From: Desulfocicer vacuolatum DSM 3385
GTDB taxonomy: Bacteria > Desulfobacterota > Desulfobacteria > Desulfobacterales > Desulfobacteraceae
Assembly (NCBI RefSeq): GCF_900176365.1
Contig: NZ_FWXY01000027.1
Span: 1 to 50,717 of the forward strand
Direction: 5' to 3'
DNA: 50,717 bases
Shown here one piece after another: positions 7,373 through 16,187 of the stretch (position 1 is its first letter; each line of letters begins with the position of its first letter). Under the pieces are notes generated by a model. It was not told the origin of the DNA. It saw only the letters and a list, made by a program, of their open reading frames with translations, and ran no database searches. The position numbers and the translations under genes are program-made.

Positions 7373-9358
7373 ATGATGCACTCCCTGCAAACCAAAATTC
7401 TGCTTTTGATCAGTATTATTTTCATCGCCACCACTGCCAGCATTATCTTCCTTACGCAAACAGATGTGAAAAATGCCATTTTAAACTCGGAACATAAGAA
7501 TATTGAAAATATTAAGCAAATCATCTTATTAAGCGTTGAAGGAAAATATAAAAACCTTCTTCTTGACAAGGTGGCGTTTATCAAAAGAAGGAAAAAACAA
7601 TTACAGGGTGAAAGTGCACTCTTAATGAAGTCCATGGATCTATTATATCAGGTCAGCCCAAATGCCCATGAGGCCCTTGCAAAAAAGAACGTACTGGATT
7701 GGCTCAGCACACTGGAAATATCCTCGGAAATTTTTCTGGCCGATGCCTCCCATGATATTTTTTTCCACAGTGCCGGCATCCTGGATGGCAAAAACCTGAC
7801 ATCTGTGAAGGACATCAAATCCAAACCCGTTTCCCAGAGCATCAATACCCCAGACTCCCTGTTCCATAAATTTGCCGTTTTTTCATGTCAGAACGAAAAA
7901 AATAAAAAAATAGCCTACCTGATCCGTATTCCCCATTGGGAATGGACCCTTGGCATCACCAATGACATTTCTGAAATTGAAGCAGAAACCCGGGAAAAGA
8001 TCAACGATATTATTGAGGTGTTGGAAGAAAACTTCAAGCAGATAAGAATTGCACAGACAGGTACTATTTTTCTTTTCAACCATGCTGGAGACCTCTTGAT
8101 TCCTCCAGCTGACACATATCTTTCCACAGTAACAACAAATATAACCCAATCCTTTATGGCGCACGCCGACCAGGACGCACCCACCACTTTTTTTATGGGT
8201 AAAAAGAATATAAACGCATACACTTCCCACATCAAGGCCCTGGACTGGTATATCACAGCCCTTGTGCCGGTGGAAGAGATCAGGCAACCGGCCGGCCAGT
8301 TGGCTGCAAGATTGTCCACTGTCATTGCCATCATCTTTCTTGTGGGTTTTTTTGTATTAAGCCTGGCAGTGAAACGTTTTTCCAACCCCTTAAAATTATT
8401 GACACAAAAAATCAAGCACATTCCCCATGAAAACTTAACGGCCCCGGAATTCACCTTGAACCTGAAAAAAGATTTTTACACTGGCAGAAAAGACGAAGTA
8501 GGTGCCCTTGCAAGCTCTTTTTTATATATGTTTCAGGAATTACAGACGAGTATCACCCAGTTAATCGACACCACCACAGCAAAAGAACGCATTGAAAGCG
8601 AATTAAATGTTGCAAGGGATATTCAATTGGGGATTCTACCCAAGGTATTCCCTCCCTATCCGGAAAAAAAAGAATTTGATCTTCATGCCTACCTGGAACC
8701 TGCCCGGGAGGTCGGTGGTGATCTTTTTGATTTTTTTATGATGGATGATGAACATTTGTGCATTTCCATCGGCGATGTCTCAGACAAAGGAGTACCGGCT
8801 GCCCTGTTCATGGTCATCACCAAAACATTAATTAAAACCTATGCAGAAACCACTGATTCAACATCAATAATCATCACAAAAATCAATGAACTCCTGAGTA
8901 AAGACAACCCAAATTGTATGTTTGTCACCCTTCTTGTGGGCATTCTAAATATTAAAACCGGCCTATTGAGGTATAGCAATGCCGGGCATAATCCACCGAT
9001 CATCAAATCTGGAAACAATACTTTTTTTCAAAAAGGATTAAGTGGGCCCATGGCCGGTGCCATGGAAGGTATGGCCTTTAAAGAACTTGCAGTCACATTA
9101 AAACCGGGAGATACTCTTTTTTTCTACACAGACGGAGTAACAGAAGCCATGAACTCAAATAAGGCACTGTATTCCGATGCAAAACTCCTTGAACTTATCG
9201 ACAACACCAACGACTTGGATGCAAAGGCAATTATTGAAAGGGTGAACCACGATCTGAAAAATTTTTCAAAAGAGGCGCCCCAATCCGACGACATCACCAT
9301 GCTAAGTTTAATTTTCAAAGGAACAAAACCCGGTGATCCCCCTCAACTGCAAAATTAA
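7373..9358 (+). CDS. Membrane SpoIIE/RsbU-type PP2C serine phosphatase with periplasmic sensor
   Basis: A 661-aa sensor phosphatase. TM1 is at residues 8-28, followed by a periplasmic region of about 285 residues with Cache-like features (ILDGKNL; WEWTLGITNDISEIE; ALDWYITALVPVEEI). TM2 is at about 315-333, then a HAMP-like linker and a SpoIIE phosphatase domain from about 425. Metal-binding motifs are GGDLFD (about 447-452) and GDVSDKG (about 467-473), with YSNAGHNPP and FYTDGVTEA later. In the family this domain dephosphorylates a STAS antagonist and so releases the partner held by an RsbW-like kinase. AAGGAGAAG stands just before two adjacent ATGs (7373 and 7376). It is the likely input protein of the switch formed with the RsbW-like kinase and the STAS protein. 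Confidence 0.92.
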   Translation: MMHSLQTKILLLISIIFIATTASIIFLTQTDVKNAILNSEHKNIENIKQIILLSVEGKYKNLLLDKVAFIKRRKKQLQGESALLMKSMDLLYQVSPNAHEALAKKNVLDWLSTLEISSEIFLADASHDIFFHSAGILDGKNLTSVKDIKSKPVSQSINTPDSLFHKFAVFSCQNEKNKKIAYLIRIPHWEWTLGITNDISEIEAETREKINDIIEVLEENFKQIRIAQTGTIFLFNHAGDLLIPPADTYLSTVTTNITQSFMAHADQDAPTTFFMGKKNINAYTSHIKALDWYITALVPVEEIRQPAGQLAARLSTVIAIIFLVGFFVLSLAVKRFSNPLKLLTQKIKHIPHENLTAPEFTLNLKKDFYTGRKDEVGALASSFLYMFQELQTSITQLIDTTTAKERIESELNVARDIQLGILPKVFPPYPEKKEFDLHAYLEPAREVGGDLFDFFMMDDEHLCISIGDVSDKGVPAALFMVITKTLIKTYAETTDSTSIIITKINELLSKDNPNCMFVTLLVGILNIKTGLLRYSNAGHNPPIIKSGNNTFFQKGLSGPMAGAMEGMAFKELAVTLKPGDTLFFYTDGVTEAMNSNKALYSDAKLLELIDNTNDLDAKAIIERVNHDLKNFSKEAPQSDDITMLSLIFKGTKPGDPPQLQN

Positions 9359-9479
9359 TTTTTCTAAAATCCTAAGTCTGGACAAGGCAGAACCCCAAAT
9401 TTTTTCTGATTCTCCCGGCAAAATAACACGAAAACAAAAGATAAGAATTTAATTTTTGACATTTAATAGAGAATAACCC

Positions 9480-10457
9480 ATGAACTTTAATCTGAAAATT
9501 ATTTTTGTAACCCTGACGATTCTCTTTTTCAGCCTGTTACTAAATTCTTTTTTAAGCATTGCTTCTTTTGAAAAAATTTATGTTAAATCATTGATTTCAA
9601 CAACGGAAATAGCCGGCAGCAACCTGAAGGTAAAAATCGAGCAGTCCTTACGATTCGGAAAACCCCTGGACCGCTTCACAAACATGGATAATCTGATTGA
9701 AAAGCTTTTGGAAGATGACAATGAACTTTTATCGGCGGGCATTATCCTGGCTGATGGAAAAATTCTTTACCATTCGAACAAACATTTAATCGGAAAAACC
9801 ATTGTGTTACCCCCTATCATATCCAATGAACACAAAGACGTGAACACCCAGCTGATCAAGGGAATTTACAATACCTTTGTCCCTCTTTATGGTCGCTCCA
9901 AAACGCTTGTGGGTTATATCAAACTTACCTTTCCAAGGGAAATTGTGTATTCCAAATTAAAAGCCATGGCATTTACCACCATCAATACCCTTTGGTTTTT
10001 TATCCCCCTGACCTTTGTGGGACTGTTTATGCTGGTTTCCATTTTTATTGCCCGCCCCATAAAAAAAGATTTGATAAAAATCAGCCGGGGACTGACCTGG
10101 ACAGGGACAAACGGAAACGGCAATGATTTCCCAAATAACCGGAACACTTCAAAATCCAACAAGGACCTGCTCCTGTTGGAAACCCATATCCACCATTTTG
10201 TTACAGATACCACCGAAAAAATGAAGGAATTTGAGAAAATAAAAAGAAAACACACAAAAATACTCGAAAATGCACAGCAGTTGAATGCTCTGGAAGTAAA
10301 AATAAATAAAATGGTAAAAAATCTGGGCAAGGATCTGGATAAAGATCAAAAACATCTGATCCTTCTCATGCTGGAAAAACAAAAAAACATTCGCTCAATG
10401 CTGGATCTGAATGAAAATTTTTTTAATGAAATGCTGGGCACTGCTCCGGAAAATTAA
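9480..10457 (+). CDS. Two-TM protein with periplasmic sensor module and coiled-coil tail
   Basis: A 325-aa protein of unrecognised family. It has an N-terminal TM (about residues 5-27), a periplasmic module of about 140 residues, a second TM (about 170-190) and a charged cytosolic tail that is probably coiled coil and has no catalytic domain. The module opens SFEKIYVKS, then LKVKIEQSLRFGKPLDRF and MDNLIEKLL, and later ILADGKILYHS. The same pattern occurs in the proteins at 10496-12706 and (twice) at 16188-17519, so this is a local paralogous sensor family. It is 38 bases upstream of the MFS fusion and probably in its operon. The tail may signal by contact with a partner; its function is unknown. 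Confidence 0.7.
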   Translation: MNFNLKIIFVTLTILFFSLLLNSFLSIASFEKIYVKSLISTTEIAGSNLKVKIEQSLRFGKPLDRFTNMDNLIEKLLEDDNELLSAGIILADGKILYHSNKHLIGKTIVLPPIISNEHKDVNTQLIKGIYNTFVPLYGRSKTLVGYIKLTFPREIVYSKLKAMAFTTINTLWFFIPLTFVGLFMLVSIFIARPIKKDLIKISRGLTWTGTNGNGNDFPNNRNTSKSNKDLLLLETHIHHFVTDTTEKMKEFEKIKRKHTKILENAQQLNALEVKINKMVKNLGKDLDKDQKHLILLMLEKQKNIRSMLDLNENFFNEMLGTAPEN

Positions 10458-10495
10458 CTGACACTTTTTTAATATTGTGGAACTCTGAAAATAAA

Positions 10496-12706
10496 ATGAA
10501 CCTTCGTATCAAAGTTGCTCTTATATCCATCTGTGTTATTATTGTTTGCCAGATTTTCTATTCCCAGAAAAATATGGCATCTTTCCAGAAAAGCTATCTT
10601 GAGTCCATGCAGATCAAATCCATGAAACTGGGTCATTTTCTCAAAAATGATATTGAAGCGGTACTGGGTCTGAACATCCCGTTAACCAAGCTGATAAAAC
10701 TGGAAAAAACCCTGAAAAAAGTATTGGACGCAGCCACTGAGATGGAATATATCGAAATAACTGATGATCAGGGCTTTGTCTTGTATTATGCCGACCATAT
10801 GACCATGATAAAAAATAACCCCGGAGAAAAACCATCTGACATTTTCCAGAAAAAAAAAGACGGCTATATACCAGAAATACAGACAGATATCAGTCTACCT
10901 TTGTATGACGTAAAAAAAAGGACCAAGGTCGGATACATTAACCTGAGGCTGTCGTTGGACCCCATCAGGACCAAACTGCGGGAGGTCTTGTTTGACATTA
11001 CCACTGTAATTATCGTATCCATCCTCATGACATTTGAATTTTTGTCCCTTTTTGTTACTTTCAGCATCACCAGTCCCATAGAAACCGTTGAAAAACAAAT
11101 GAAACGGGCCACGAACAGTTTTTCTCTTCTACCCGGTAGAACCTACCTTTTAATGAATGAACTGAATCAGCTGATCAGCCGGTTTAACGACTTCATGATA
11201 AGGTATTTGAAACAAATATCCACATTCCAGCTCATGCAGAAATGGTCCCCCCGGATGAATCAAGATTTTTCAAAGGCCATTACCGATCAATGCGATCATA
11301 TAGATCGCATCCTTGCTTCGGACCATTCCTGTACCCGGAAAATGCCTTCCAATTTCAAAGGTTCCATTGAGCAACTGAAACAAAACCTGGCCGGGATGAA
11401 TAATCAGATGAGCAATTTCACAAAAACCCTGTCATTGCCCCATGCCGGGCCGGGGGATGCATCTGAAATGTCATCAGCAAGGCAAGTCTCTTTGTATCCC
11501 TATGTGCGCCCTTTGATTTTTTATTTCATCATGGCCCAGAGCTTTTCCATCTCTTTTTTACCCATGTTGGTGGATAGTTTATATGAACCCTTGTTTGGAT
11601 TGTCAAGGGAACTGGTCCTGGGGCTCCCCATTTCAATTTTCATGTTTTTTTTCGCGATGAGCATGCCTCTGGCAGGTAGCTTTTGTGACTCCAAGGGCTG
11701 GTTTAAACCACTGATCACCGGGATAATACTGAATACGGCCGGTCTGATTCTAACCGCCCTGTCCCGGGATATCCTTCAACTGATCATCTTCCGGTCTGTG
11801 TCAGGTATTGGATTCGGCATCGTACTGGTTGCAAGCCAGCAGTTCGTTTATGAAAATACCACAACACACAACCGGACCGTCGGCATGGCAGCATTTGTTG
11901 CCGCATATTTCAGCGGTGATATTTGCGGAACAGTGATCGGTGGCATGCTGGCAAACCGAATTGGCTATGCCAATGTTTTTTTTGTCAGCGCTGTATTTTC
12001 AATCTTTGCATTGATTTACCTTCTGGCCATTTTCAATAAAGACACCATGATGGTCACCAATTGTCAAAAAAAAGAGCCGTTCAGTTTTGAGTATTTTTTT
12101 GCTGTTCTGAAGGACAAGGAGTTTGTAACCCTGACATTTTTCCAGGCAATCCCGGCCAAGATCATTTTAATTGGTGTCCTTTTTTATTATGTTCCCCTGT
12201 ACCTGCGCAGTATCGATGTTGCCCAGGGAACCATCGGCCGGGTCATCATGGGGTACGGCATGGTTCTCATATTAATGGGGCCTGTGATCTCAAAATACAG
12301 GAAAAAAATTCAATATAGGAAATACAATATTTTTATCGGCGGGATGTTAACCGGATTATCCATGATATTTTTTTATTTTTATACCGGATTTACCCCGTTG
12401 GTGATCATCGTTTTGATGATAGGTCTGTCCCATGCGTTTTCCGTATCCTCCCAAACATCCCTGGTAACAGAACTGGCCATAATAAAGAAAATGGGCGTTG
12501 GCAGCGGCATGGGGCTTTTCAGATTCTGGGAACGGGTGGGTAATATTATGGGTCCCCTTTTAATGGGCGTTTTAATCATGAATACCGGCTATGAGCTGTC
12601 CCTTGTCATTATGGGGATTATTTCAGCCATATGCAGTCTTGTCTATCTTCTCCTCCATCATAAAAACATCCAGTCTCAGAACAACAGCGAAACAATAAAA
12701 AATTAA
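10496..12706 (+). CDS. Sensor module fused to an MFS transporter
   Basis: A 736-aa fusion. TM1 (about residues 5-22) and a TM at about 170-190 flank a periplasmic module of the same type as in the preceding gene (SFQKSYLES; LKNDIEAVLGLNIPLTK; LEKTLKKVLD). A cytosolic linker of about 150 residues leads to a 12-TM major facilitator domain from about residue 330 (YPYVRPLIFYFIMAQSF), with the motif-A-like GSFCDSKGWFKP between early helices and a SGIGFGIVLVASQQ helix. Fusion of a periplasmic sensor to an MFS carrier is unusual: it could be a gated transporter or a transceptor. The start chosen is ATG 10496, matching the N-terminus of the paralogue; a TTG at 10475 adds 7 residues. The transported substrate is unknown. 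Confidence 0.8.
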   Translation: MNLRIKVALISICVIIVCQIFYSQKNMASFQKSYLESMQIKSMKLGHFLKNDIEAVLGLNIPLTKLIKLEKTLKKVLDAATEMEYIEITDDQGFVLYYADHMTMIKNNPGEKPSDIFQKKKDGYIPEIQTDISLPLYDVKKRTKVGYINLRLSLDPIRTKLREVLFDITTVIIVSILMTFEFLSLFVTFSITSPIETVEKQMKRATNSFSLLPGRTYLLMNELNQLISRFNDFMIRYLKQISTFQLMQKWSPRMNQDFSKAITDQCDHIDRILASDHSCTRKMPSNFKGSIEQLKQNLAGMNNQMSNFTKTLSLPHAGPGDASEMSSARQVSLYPYVRPLIFYFIMAQSFSISFLPMLVDSLYEPLFGLSRELVLGLPISIFMFFFAMSMPLAGSFCDSKGWFKPLITGIILNTAGLILTALSRDILQLIIFRSVSGIGFGIVLVASQQFVYENTTTHNRTVGMAAFVAAYFSGDICGTVIGGMLANRIGYANVFFVSAVFSIFALIYLLAIFNKDTMMVTNCQKKEPFSFEYFFAVLKDKEFVTLTFFQAIPAKIILIGVLFYYVPLYLRSIDVAQGTIGRVIMGYGMVLILMGPVISKYRKKIQYRKYNIFIGGMLTGLSMIFFYFYTGFTPLVIIVLMIGLSHAFSVSSQTSLVTELAIIKKMGVGSGMGLFRFWERVGNIMGPLLMGVLIMNTGYELSLVIMGIISAICSLVYLLLHHKNIQSQNNSETIKN

Positions 12707-12732
12707 TGTAAATAAGGTGAAATGACACGACC

Positions 12733-13785
12733 ATGACAAAAAAAAATCGTTTCATTGTTCGAAGTGCAGAGGAAAAAGACCTTCAAGACCTATACGAACT
12801 GGCACAACAGGCATCTCTTGTCAGCCTGCCTCCGGACAAACCCGTGCTGAATCAGCTGATCCAATCCAGCATCCTTTCCTTTAAAGATCAAATGCCATTT
12901 GAAGACGCTGTTTTTGTTTTTGTACTTGAGGATTTGTCCCGTAAAAAAGTCATTGGAGAATCCCTGGTCCACTCAAGCTGTGCGTCTGAAGCACACCCCT
13001 ACTACTACTTTAAACTCCGGGAAAAGGTCCAAAAATCTTCGGATCTGAAAATCAAAATCAACCATCAGGTATTGAGACTTTCCTCTGAAATCGGAGGCGT
13101 CAGCATGTGCGGCGGCCTGATTCTGGACAGAAAATTTCACTCTCACCCCGAAAAGCTGGGCTCGGTTATTGCTTTGACCCGCTTTCTCTATATGGGAATG
13201 TTCAAGGAAAAATTCAACCCCAAAGTACTGTCTGAAGTTGTGGCCCCGTTATCAAAAAACGGCCGTAATCCTTTCTGGGATGCTGTTGGTCAACCCTTTA
13301 CCGGGATTGATTTTAACCGTTTTATGGAATTGAACCGCCAAGGTAATATGAATTTTACAGGCCAGTTGTTTCCCCGGGAGGACATCTATTTATGCCTGAT
13401 GGATGAATCTGTTCGGCCTTCGGAAGAGCGGCTCCGTGAAACTGTGGGAAAATTAGCCAAACGTATCATAGAGAAAGTGGGATTCAGGTACCTAAACCGG
13501 ATACACTTTCACGGTGGCCCTATTTTGGGGGTCAATCTGGACGAAATCCGTCTTATCAAAAATGGCAGTTACTTTCAGGCCATTGGGGATGACAATTTCC
13601 CTGCCTCAACCCAAATGGCATTTGTCGGCACATTCAAACACGACCGGTTTACAGGGGGGCATTTTCCGGTTATACTCCGGGGAAAAAATGCGTGGTTAGA
13701 CAGATCGGTGCTAAGGGTATTGAATATTGAAGAAAAAGAATCCATATTTGTTTGCTTGGCGGATGCGTGTGAAAAAAACGACTGA
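12733..13785 (+). CDS. Arginine N-succinyltransferase (AstA/AruG)-like GNAT acyltransferase
   Basis: A 350-aa protein that resembles AstA along its length (E. coli AstA is about 344 aa): FIVRSAEEKDLQDLYELA at the start, VFVFVLEDLSRKKVIGES, CGGLILDRKF, LTRFLYMGMFKEKFNPKV, then GRNPFWDAVGQPFTGIDF and the C-terminal FHGGPILGVNLDEIRLIKN. AstA transfers succinyl from succinyl-CoA to the alpha-amino group of arginine in the AST catabolic pathway. None of astB, astC, astD or astE is nearby, and the neighbours are sensors and a transporter. A different amine acceptor is therefore likely and the symbol is not assigned. It starts 26 bases after the MFS gene, with AAGGTG rather distant upstream. Confidence 0.75.
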   Translation: MTKKNRFIVRSAEEKDLQDLYELAQQASLVSLPPDKPVLNQLIQSSILSFKDQMPFEDAVFVFVLEDLSRKKVIGESLVHSSCASEAHPYYYFKLREKVQKSSDLKIKINHQVLRLSSEIGGVSMCGGLILDRKFHSHPEKLGSVIALTRFLYMGMFKEKFNPKVLSEVVAPLSKNGRNPFWDAVGQPFTGIDFNRFMELNRQGNMNFTGQLFPREDIYLCLMDESVRPSEERLRETVGKLAKRIIEKVGFRYLNRIHFHGGPILGVNLDEIRLIKNGSYFQAIGDDNFPASTQMAFVGTFKHDRFTGGHFPVILRGKNAWLDRSVLRVLNIEEKESIFVCLADACEKND

Positions 13786-13833
13786 TACCATGATGATTAT
13801 TCAATAATATTAAACAATTAAGGATAACAAAAA

Positions 13834-14463
13834 TTGACATATATCTCCCAGGATTTTAAACACGGCAGTGGCTTGCAGATCGGGGAACAAACCATTATTG
13901 AACCGGAAGTGGTTGTCGGAAACAATGTAAAAATAGGTCACCGGGTGACCCTCAAATCCGGCACCATCATTAAAGACAACAGCATCATTGATGATCACTG
14001 CATTACAACAGGCGCCTGCATCATCGGCAGCCATGTCAATATCAGAACCGGGGCCATCATATCAAAATCCACCATTATTGAAGATTATTCATTTGTGGGA
14101 CCGGGTGTGATCACCAACCATACCAAACATGTGAGCCATGGCCGGCATGATAACATAGAAGATATTCAATTACTTACCTATATCGGCTATGGGTCTGTCC
14201 TGGGTTCCCAGGCATCCATTGTGGCCGGAATAAAAATAGTTCCCCAGGTAATTCTGGGTGCCGGAACCATCGTAGTAAAAGATCTCCTTGAGCCGGGAAT
14301 ATATATCGGCTTTCCGGCAAAGAAAACTGTCGATCTTCCCCAAGAATACCGGATGGATGAACCGGAAAATTCCGGTTTCATTTACCTTCAAAAAAAAGTA
14401 TTGAATCATCTAAAAACCTATATCCCCCATTTAAAGGTTGAAGATAAATATAAAATTTTATAA
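13834..14463 (+). CDS. Left-handed beta-helix (hexapeptide repeat) acyltransferase
   Basis: A 209-aa protein with repeated hexapeptides over about residues 10-150 (IIEPEVVVGNNVKIG, then similar turns), the fold of LpxA, WbbJ and maltose O-acetyltransferases. A loop with HTKHVSHGRHDNI probably contributes the catalytic His, and the tail VVVKDLLEPGIYIGFPAK is typical of sugar O-acetyltransferases. The acceptor may be a sugar or nucleotide-sugar amine; it is not determinable here. The start is TTG at 13834, with AAGGAT 8 bases upstream; no in-frame ATG fits better. It follows the AstA-like gene by 48 bases, so two different acyl-CoA-dependent transferases are paired in one operon. Confidence 0.85.
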   Translation: MTYISQDFKHGSGLQIGEQTIIEPEVVVGNNVKIGHRVTLKSGTIIKDNSIIDDHCITTGACIIGSHVNIRTGAIISKSTIIEDYSFVGPGVITNHTKHVSHGRHDNIEDIQLLTYIGYGSVLGSQASIVAGIKIVPQVILGAGTIVVKDLLEPGIYIGFPAKKTVDLPQEYRMDEPENSGFIYLQKKVLNHLKTYIPHLKVEDKYKIL

Positions 14464-14605
14464 TTGTTTTTAAGGTCCTTTAAATTACCCCAAAAGTACT
14501 TTACAATTTTTAAACAACCAGTACCGGAAAATGGGCAGGTCCCAGTGAAAGTGTAAATCAAAGGTGCCTTTTTTTAAAAAAACATAAAATATGCGGAGAA
14601 TTGAA

Positions 14606-15676
14606 ATGAAACGACCTTACAAGCTATATTTGCTGACCGCCATTCTTGTTTTCACCATCATGACACCGATGGCATGGGCCTCCAGCATAAATAAGACCGG
14701 TCCAAAAAATAAGGTATACCGGATAGCATACATCGAAGGTGGACCATTCTGGGCCTTTCCTGAAATAATGAAGGCCACCAAAAATGCGCTTGAATCCATG
14801 GGGTGGGAGGATAAAATCAGCTTTCTGGAAAAAGATCATTTCAGTCCGGGATGGAATTCACAAAACCGGGCAAAACTCAATGCCTGTGCAAAAAAATTAA
14901 TGAGCCGCACCGACATTGACATGCTCATCACAGCTGGCACGCCGGCCACCGAAGCTGTGCTGAAGGTAAACAACAACAAAACACCCATTGTCGCCATTGG
15001 TGTCTCAGATCCGCTGAAGTCAAAATTTGTCTCAAGCAAAGATGACTCCGGTATTGATAATTTCACGGCAAGAATTGTTCCCGGCAGGTTCGAACGGATG
15101 TTTGAAATCTTCCATGATGTGGTTGGATTCAAAAAACTGGGTTTGATTTATACGGATACCGATAACGGCCGTAAATACACCAATTTTACAGATGCACACA
15201 TCGTTGCAGAGAGAAAAGGATTTGAGATCATCTCCTATTCCAAAATAAAAGACCAATCACAAGCAGAGGACTGCCTCACCGGGTTGAAATGGCTCGTTGA
15301 AAACGGTATGGATGCATTTTTTATTCCTGCAACAAACTGCTTTGACTGGTCCCAGAATGACGTAAAGTTACTGATTAACTTTCTGATTGAAAACGAAATT
15401 CCAACCTTTGCAAGGGAAGGAACTAAATATGTTAAATCCGGTGCGCTCATGGGATTTTCCAGCATAGACTGGAGTGCAAGGGGAAAATATGTTGCAAATA
15501 AAATTGTAAAAATATGCCAGGGAGAATCACCAAGAGCCCTTCCAATGCTTGACCCAGGGATGCCCAAAATCACATTGAACATCTATGTGGCTGAAAAAAT
15601 CGGGTTTGATCCGCCATTTGATATCATTGCAGCAAGCGATGAAATATTTGATGATATCACATTACCTGAAAAATAA
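14606..15676 (+). CDS. ABC-type periplasmic binding protein (ABC_sub_bind/TrpX-like)
   Basis: A 356-aa secreted binding protein. The signal peptide is residues 1-25 or so (KRPYKLYLL start, cleavage after AWA). The mature part has a type I periplasmic binding fold: RIAYIEGGPFWAF, a segment MLITAGTPATEAVLKV, IVAIGVSDPLKSKFV, KKLGLIYTDTDNGRKY and IPTFAREGTKYVKSGALMGF. Similar proteins (COG2984, DUF534) bind aromatic or other amino acids, usually with a permease and ATPase next door; neither is present here, so a role as ligand presenter for one of the membrane sensors is plausible. The start is ATG 14606, because GGAGA at 14595-14599 fits it; the ATG at 14591 precedes that site. The next gene converges 78 bases downstream. 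Confidence 0.85.
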   Translation: MKRPYKLYLLTAILVFTIMTPMAWASSINKTGPKNKVYRIAYIEGGPFWAFPEIMKATKNALESMGWEDKISFLEKDHFSPGWNSQNRAKLNACAKKLMSRTDIDMLITAGTPATEAVLKVNNNKTPIVAIGVSDPLKSKFVSSKDDSGIDNFTARIVPGRFERMFEIFHDVVGFKKLGLIYTDTDNGRKYTNFTDAHIVAERKGFEIISYSKIKDQSQAEDCLTGLKWLVENGMDAFFIPATNCFDWSQNDVKLLINFLIENEIPTFAREGTKYVKSGALMGFSSIDWSARGKYVANKIVKICQGESPRALPMLDPGMPKITLNIYVAEKIGFDPPFDIIAASDEIFDDITLPEK

Positions 15677-15754
15677 TTCACCTGCTTAGAAGTCAAATTT
15701 CGGCATCTTTCATTTTCCAATTCACGCTTGTTGGATCAATCGTCCCATTTTTCA

Positions 15755-16081
15755 TCAAGACAAGGCAGCTTCCACGGTATCAAATATAGGAAGAATGGAG
15801 CTGAACCCTGAAATTTCGAATACTTCTTTTACGGTATCATGGAGCATGGCCACAGAGAGTTCTCCCTGGCCACTGCGTAATTTCTTGGCCACCACCAGAA
15901 TACTTCTTAAACCGGCGCTGCTAATGTAATCCACACCGTCAAAATCAAGCAAAAGCATTGTTGCCCCGTCATCTATCAATCCCAGTAAGGCATTTTGAAA
16001 TTCAGGTGCAGACACGGCATCCAATCTACCATTGATGCTGACAATTGTATTTGTTTCCATTTTTCTGGATGTAATTTCCAA
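15755..16081 (-). CDS. STAS-domain anti-sigma factor antagonist (RsbV/SpoIIAA-like)
   Basis: A 108-aa single STAS domain: TIVSINGRLDAVSAPEF, LLLDFDGVDYISSAGLRSI. By alignment with the DS[ST]G motif of SpoIIAA and RsbV, S55 (second Ser of YISSAGL) is the expected phosphorylation site. The RsbW-like kinase at 6642 would phosphorylate it and the SpoIIE phosphatase at 7373 would reverse that. The start is TTG at 16081, since AAGGAG stands 5 bases before it. It is the last gene of the minus-strand operon PilZ, 44-aa ORF, ParA, double sensor, STAS, with a 106-base gap before it. This places the antagonist in a different operon from its presumed kinase and phosphatase. Confidence 0.9.
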   Translation of the reverse strand: MEITSRKMETNTIVSINGRLDAVSAPEFQNALLGLIDDGATMLLLDFDGVDYISSAGLRSILVVAKKLRSGQGELSVAMLHDTVKEVFEISGFSSILPIFDTVEAALS

Positions 16082-16187
16082 CGGCTCTCCTTAAATTATT
16101 ACAAAAATATGAGTTTAAATGTCAGACGTCCTTCACCACCAGCGTGGCATTACCATCAATGAACTCGAAAGGTTTTGCCCGCAGTTG

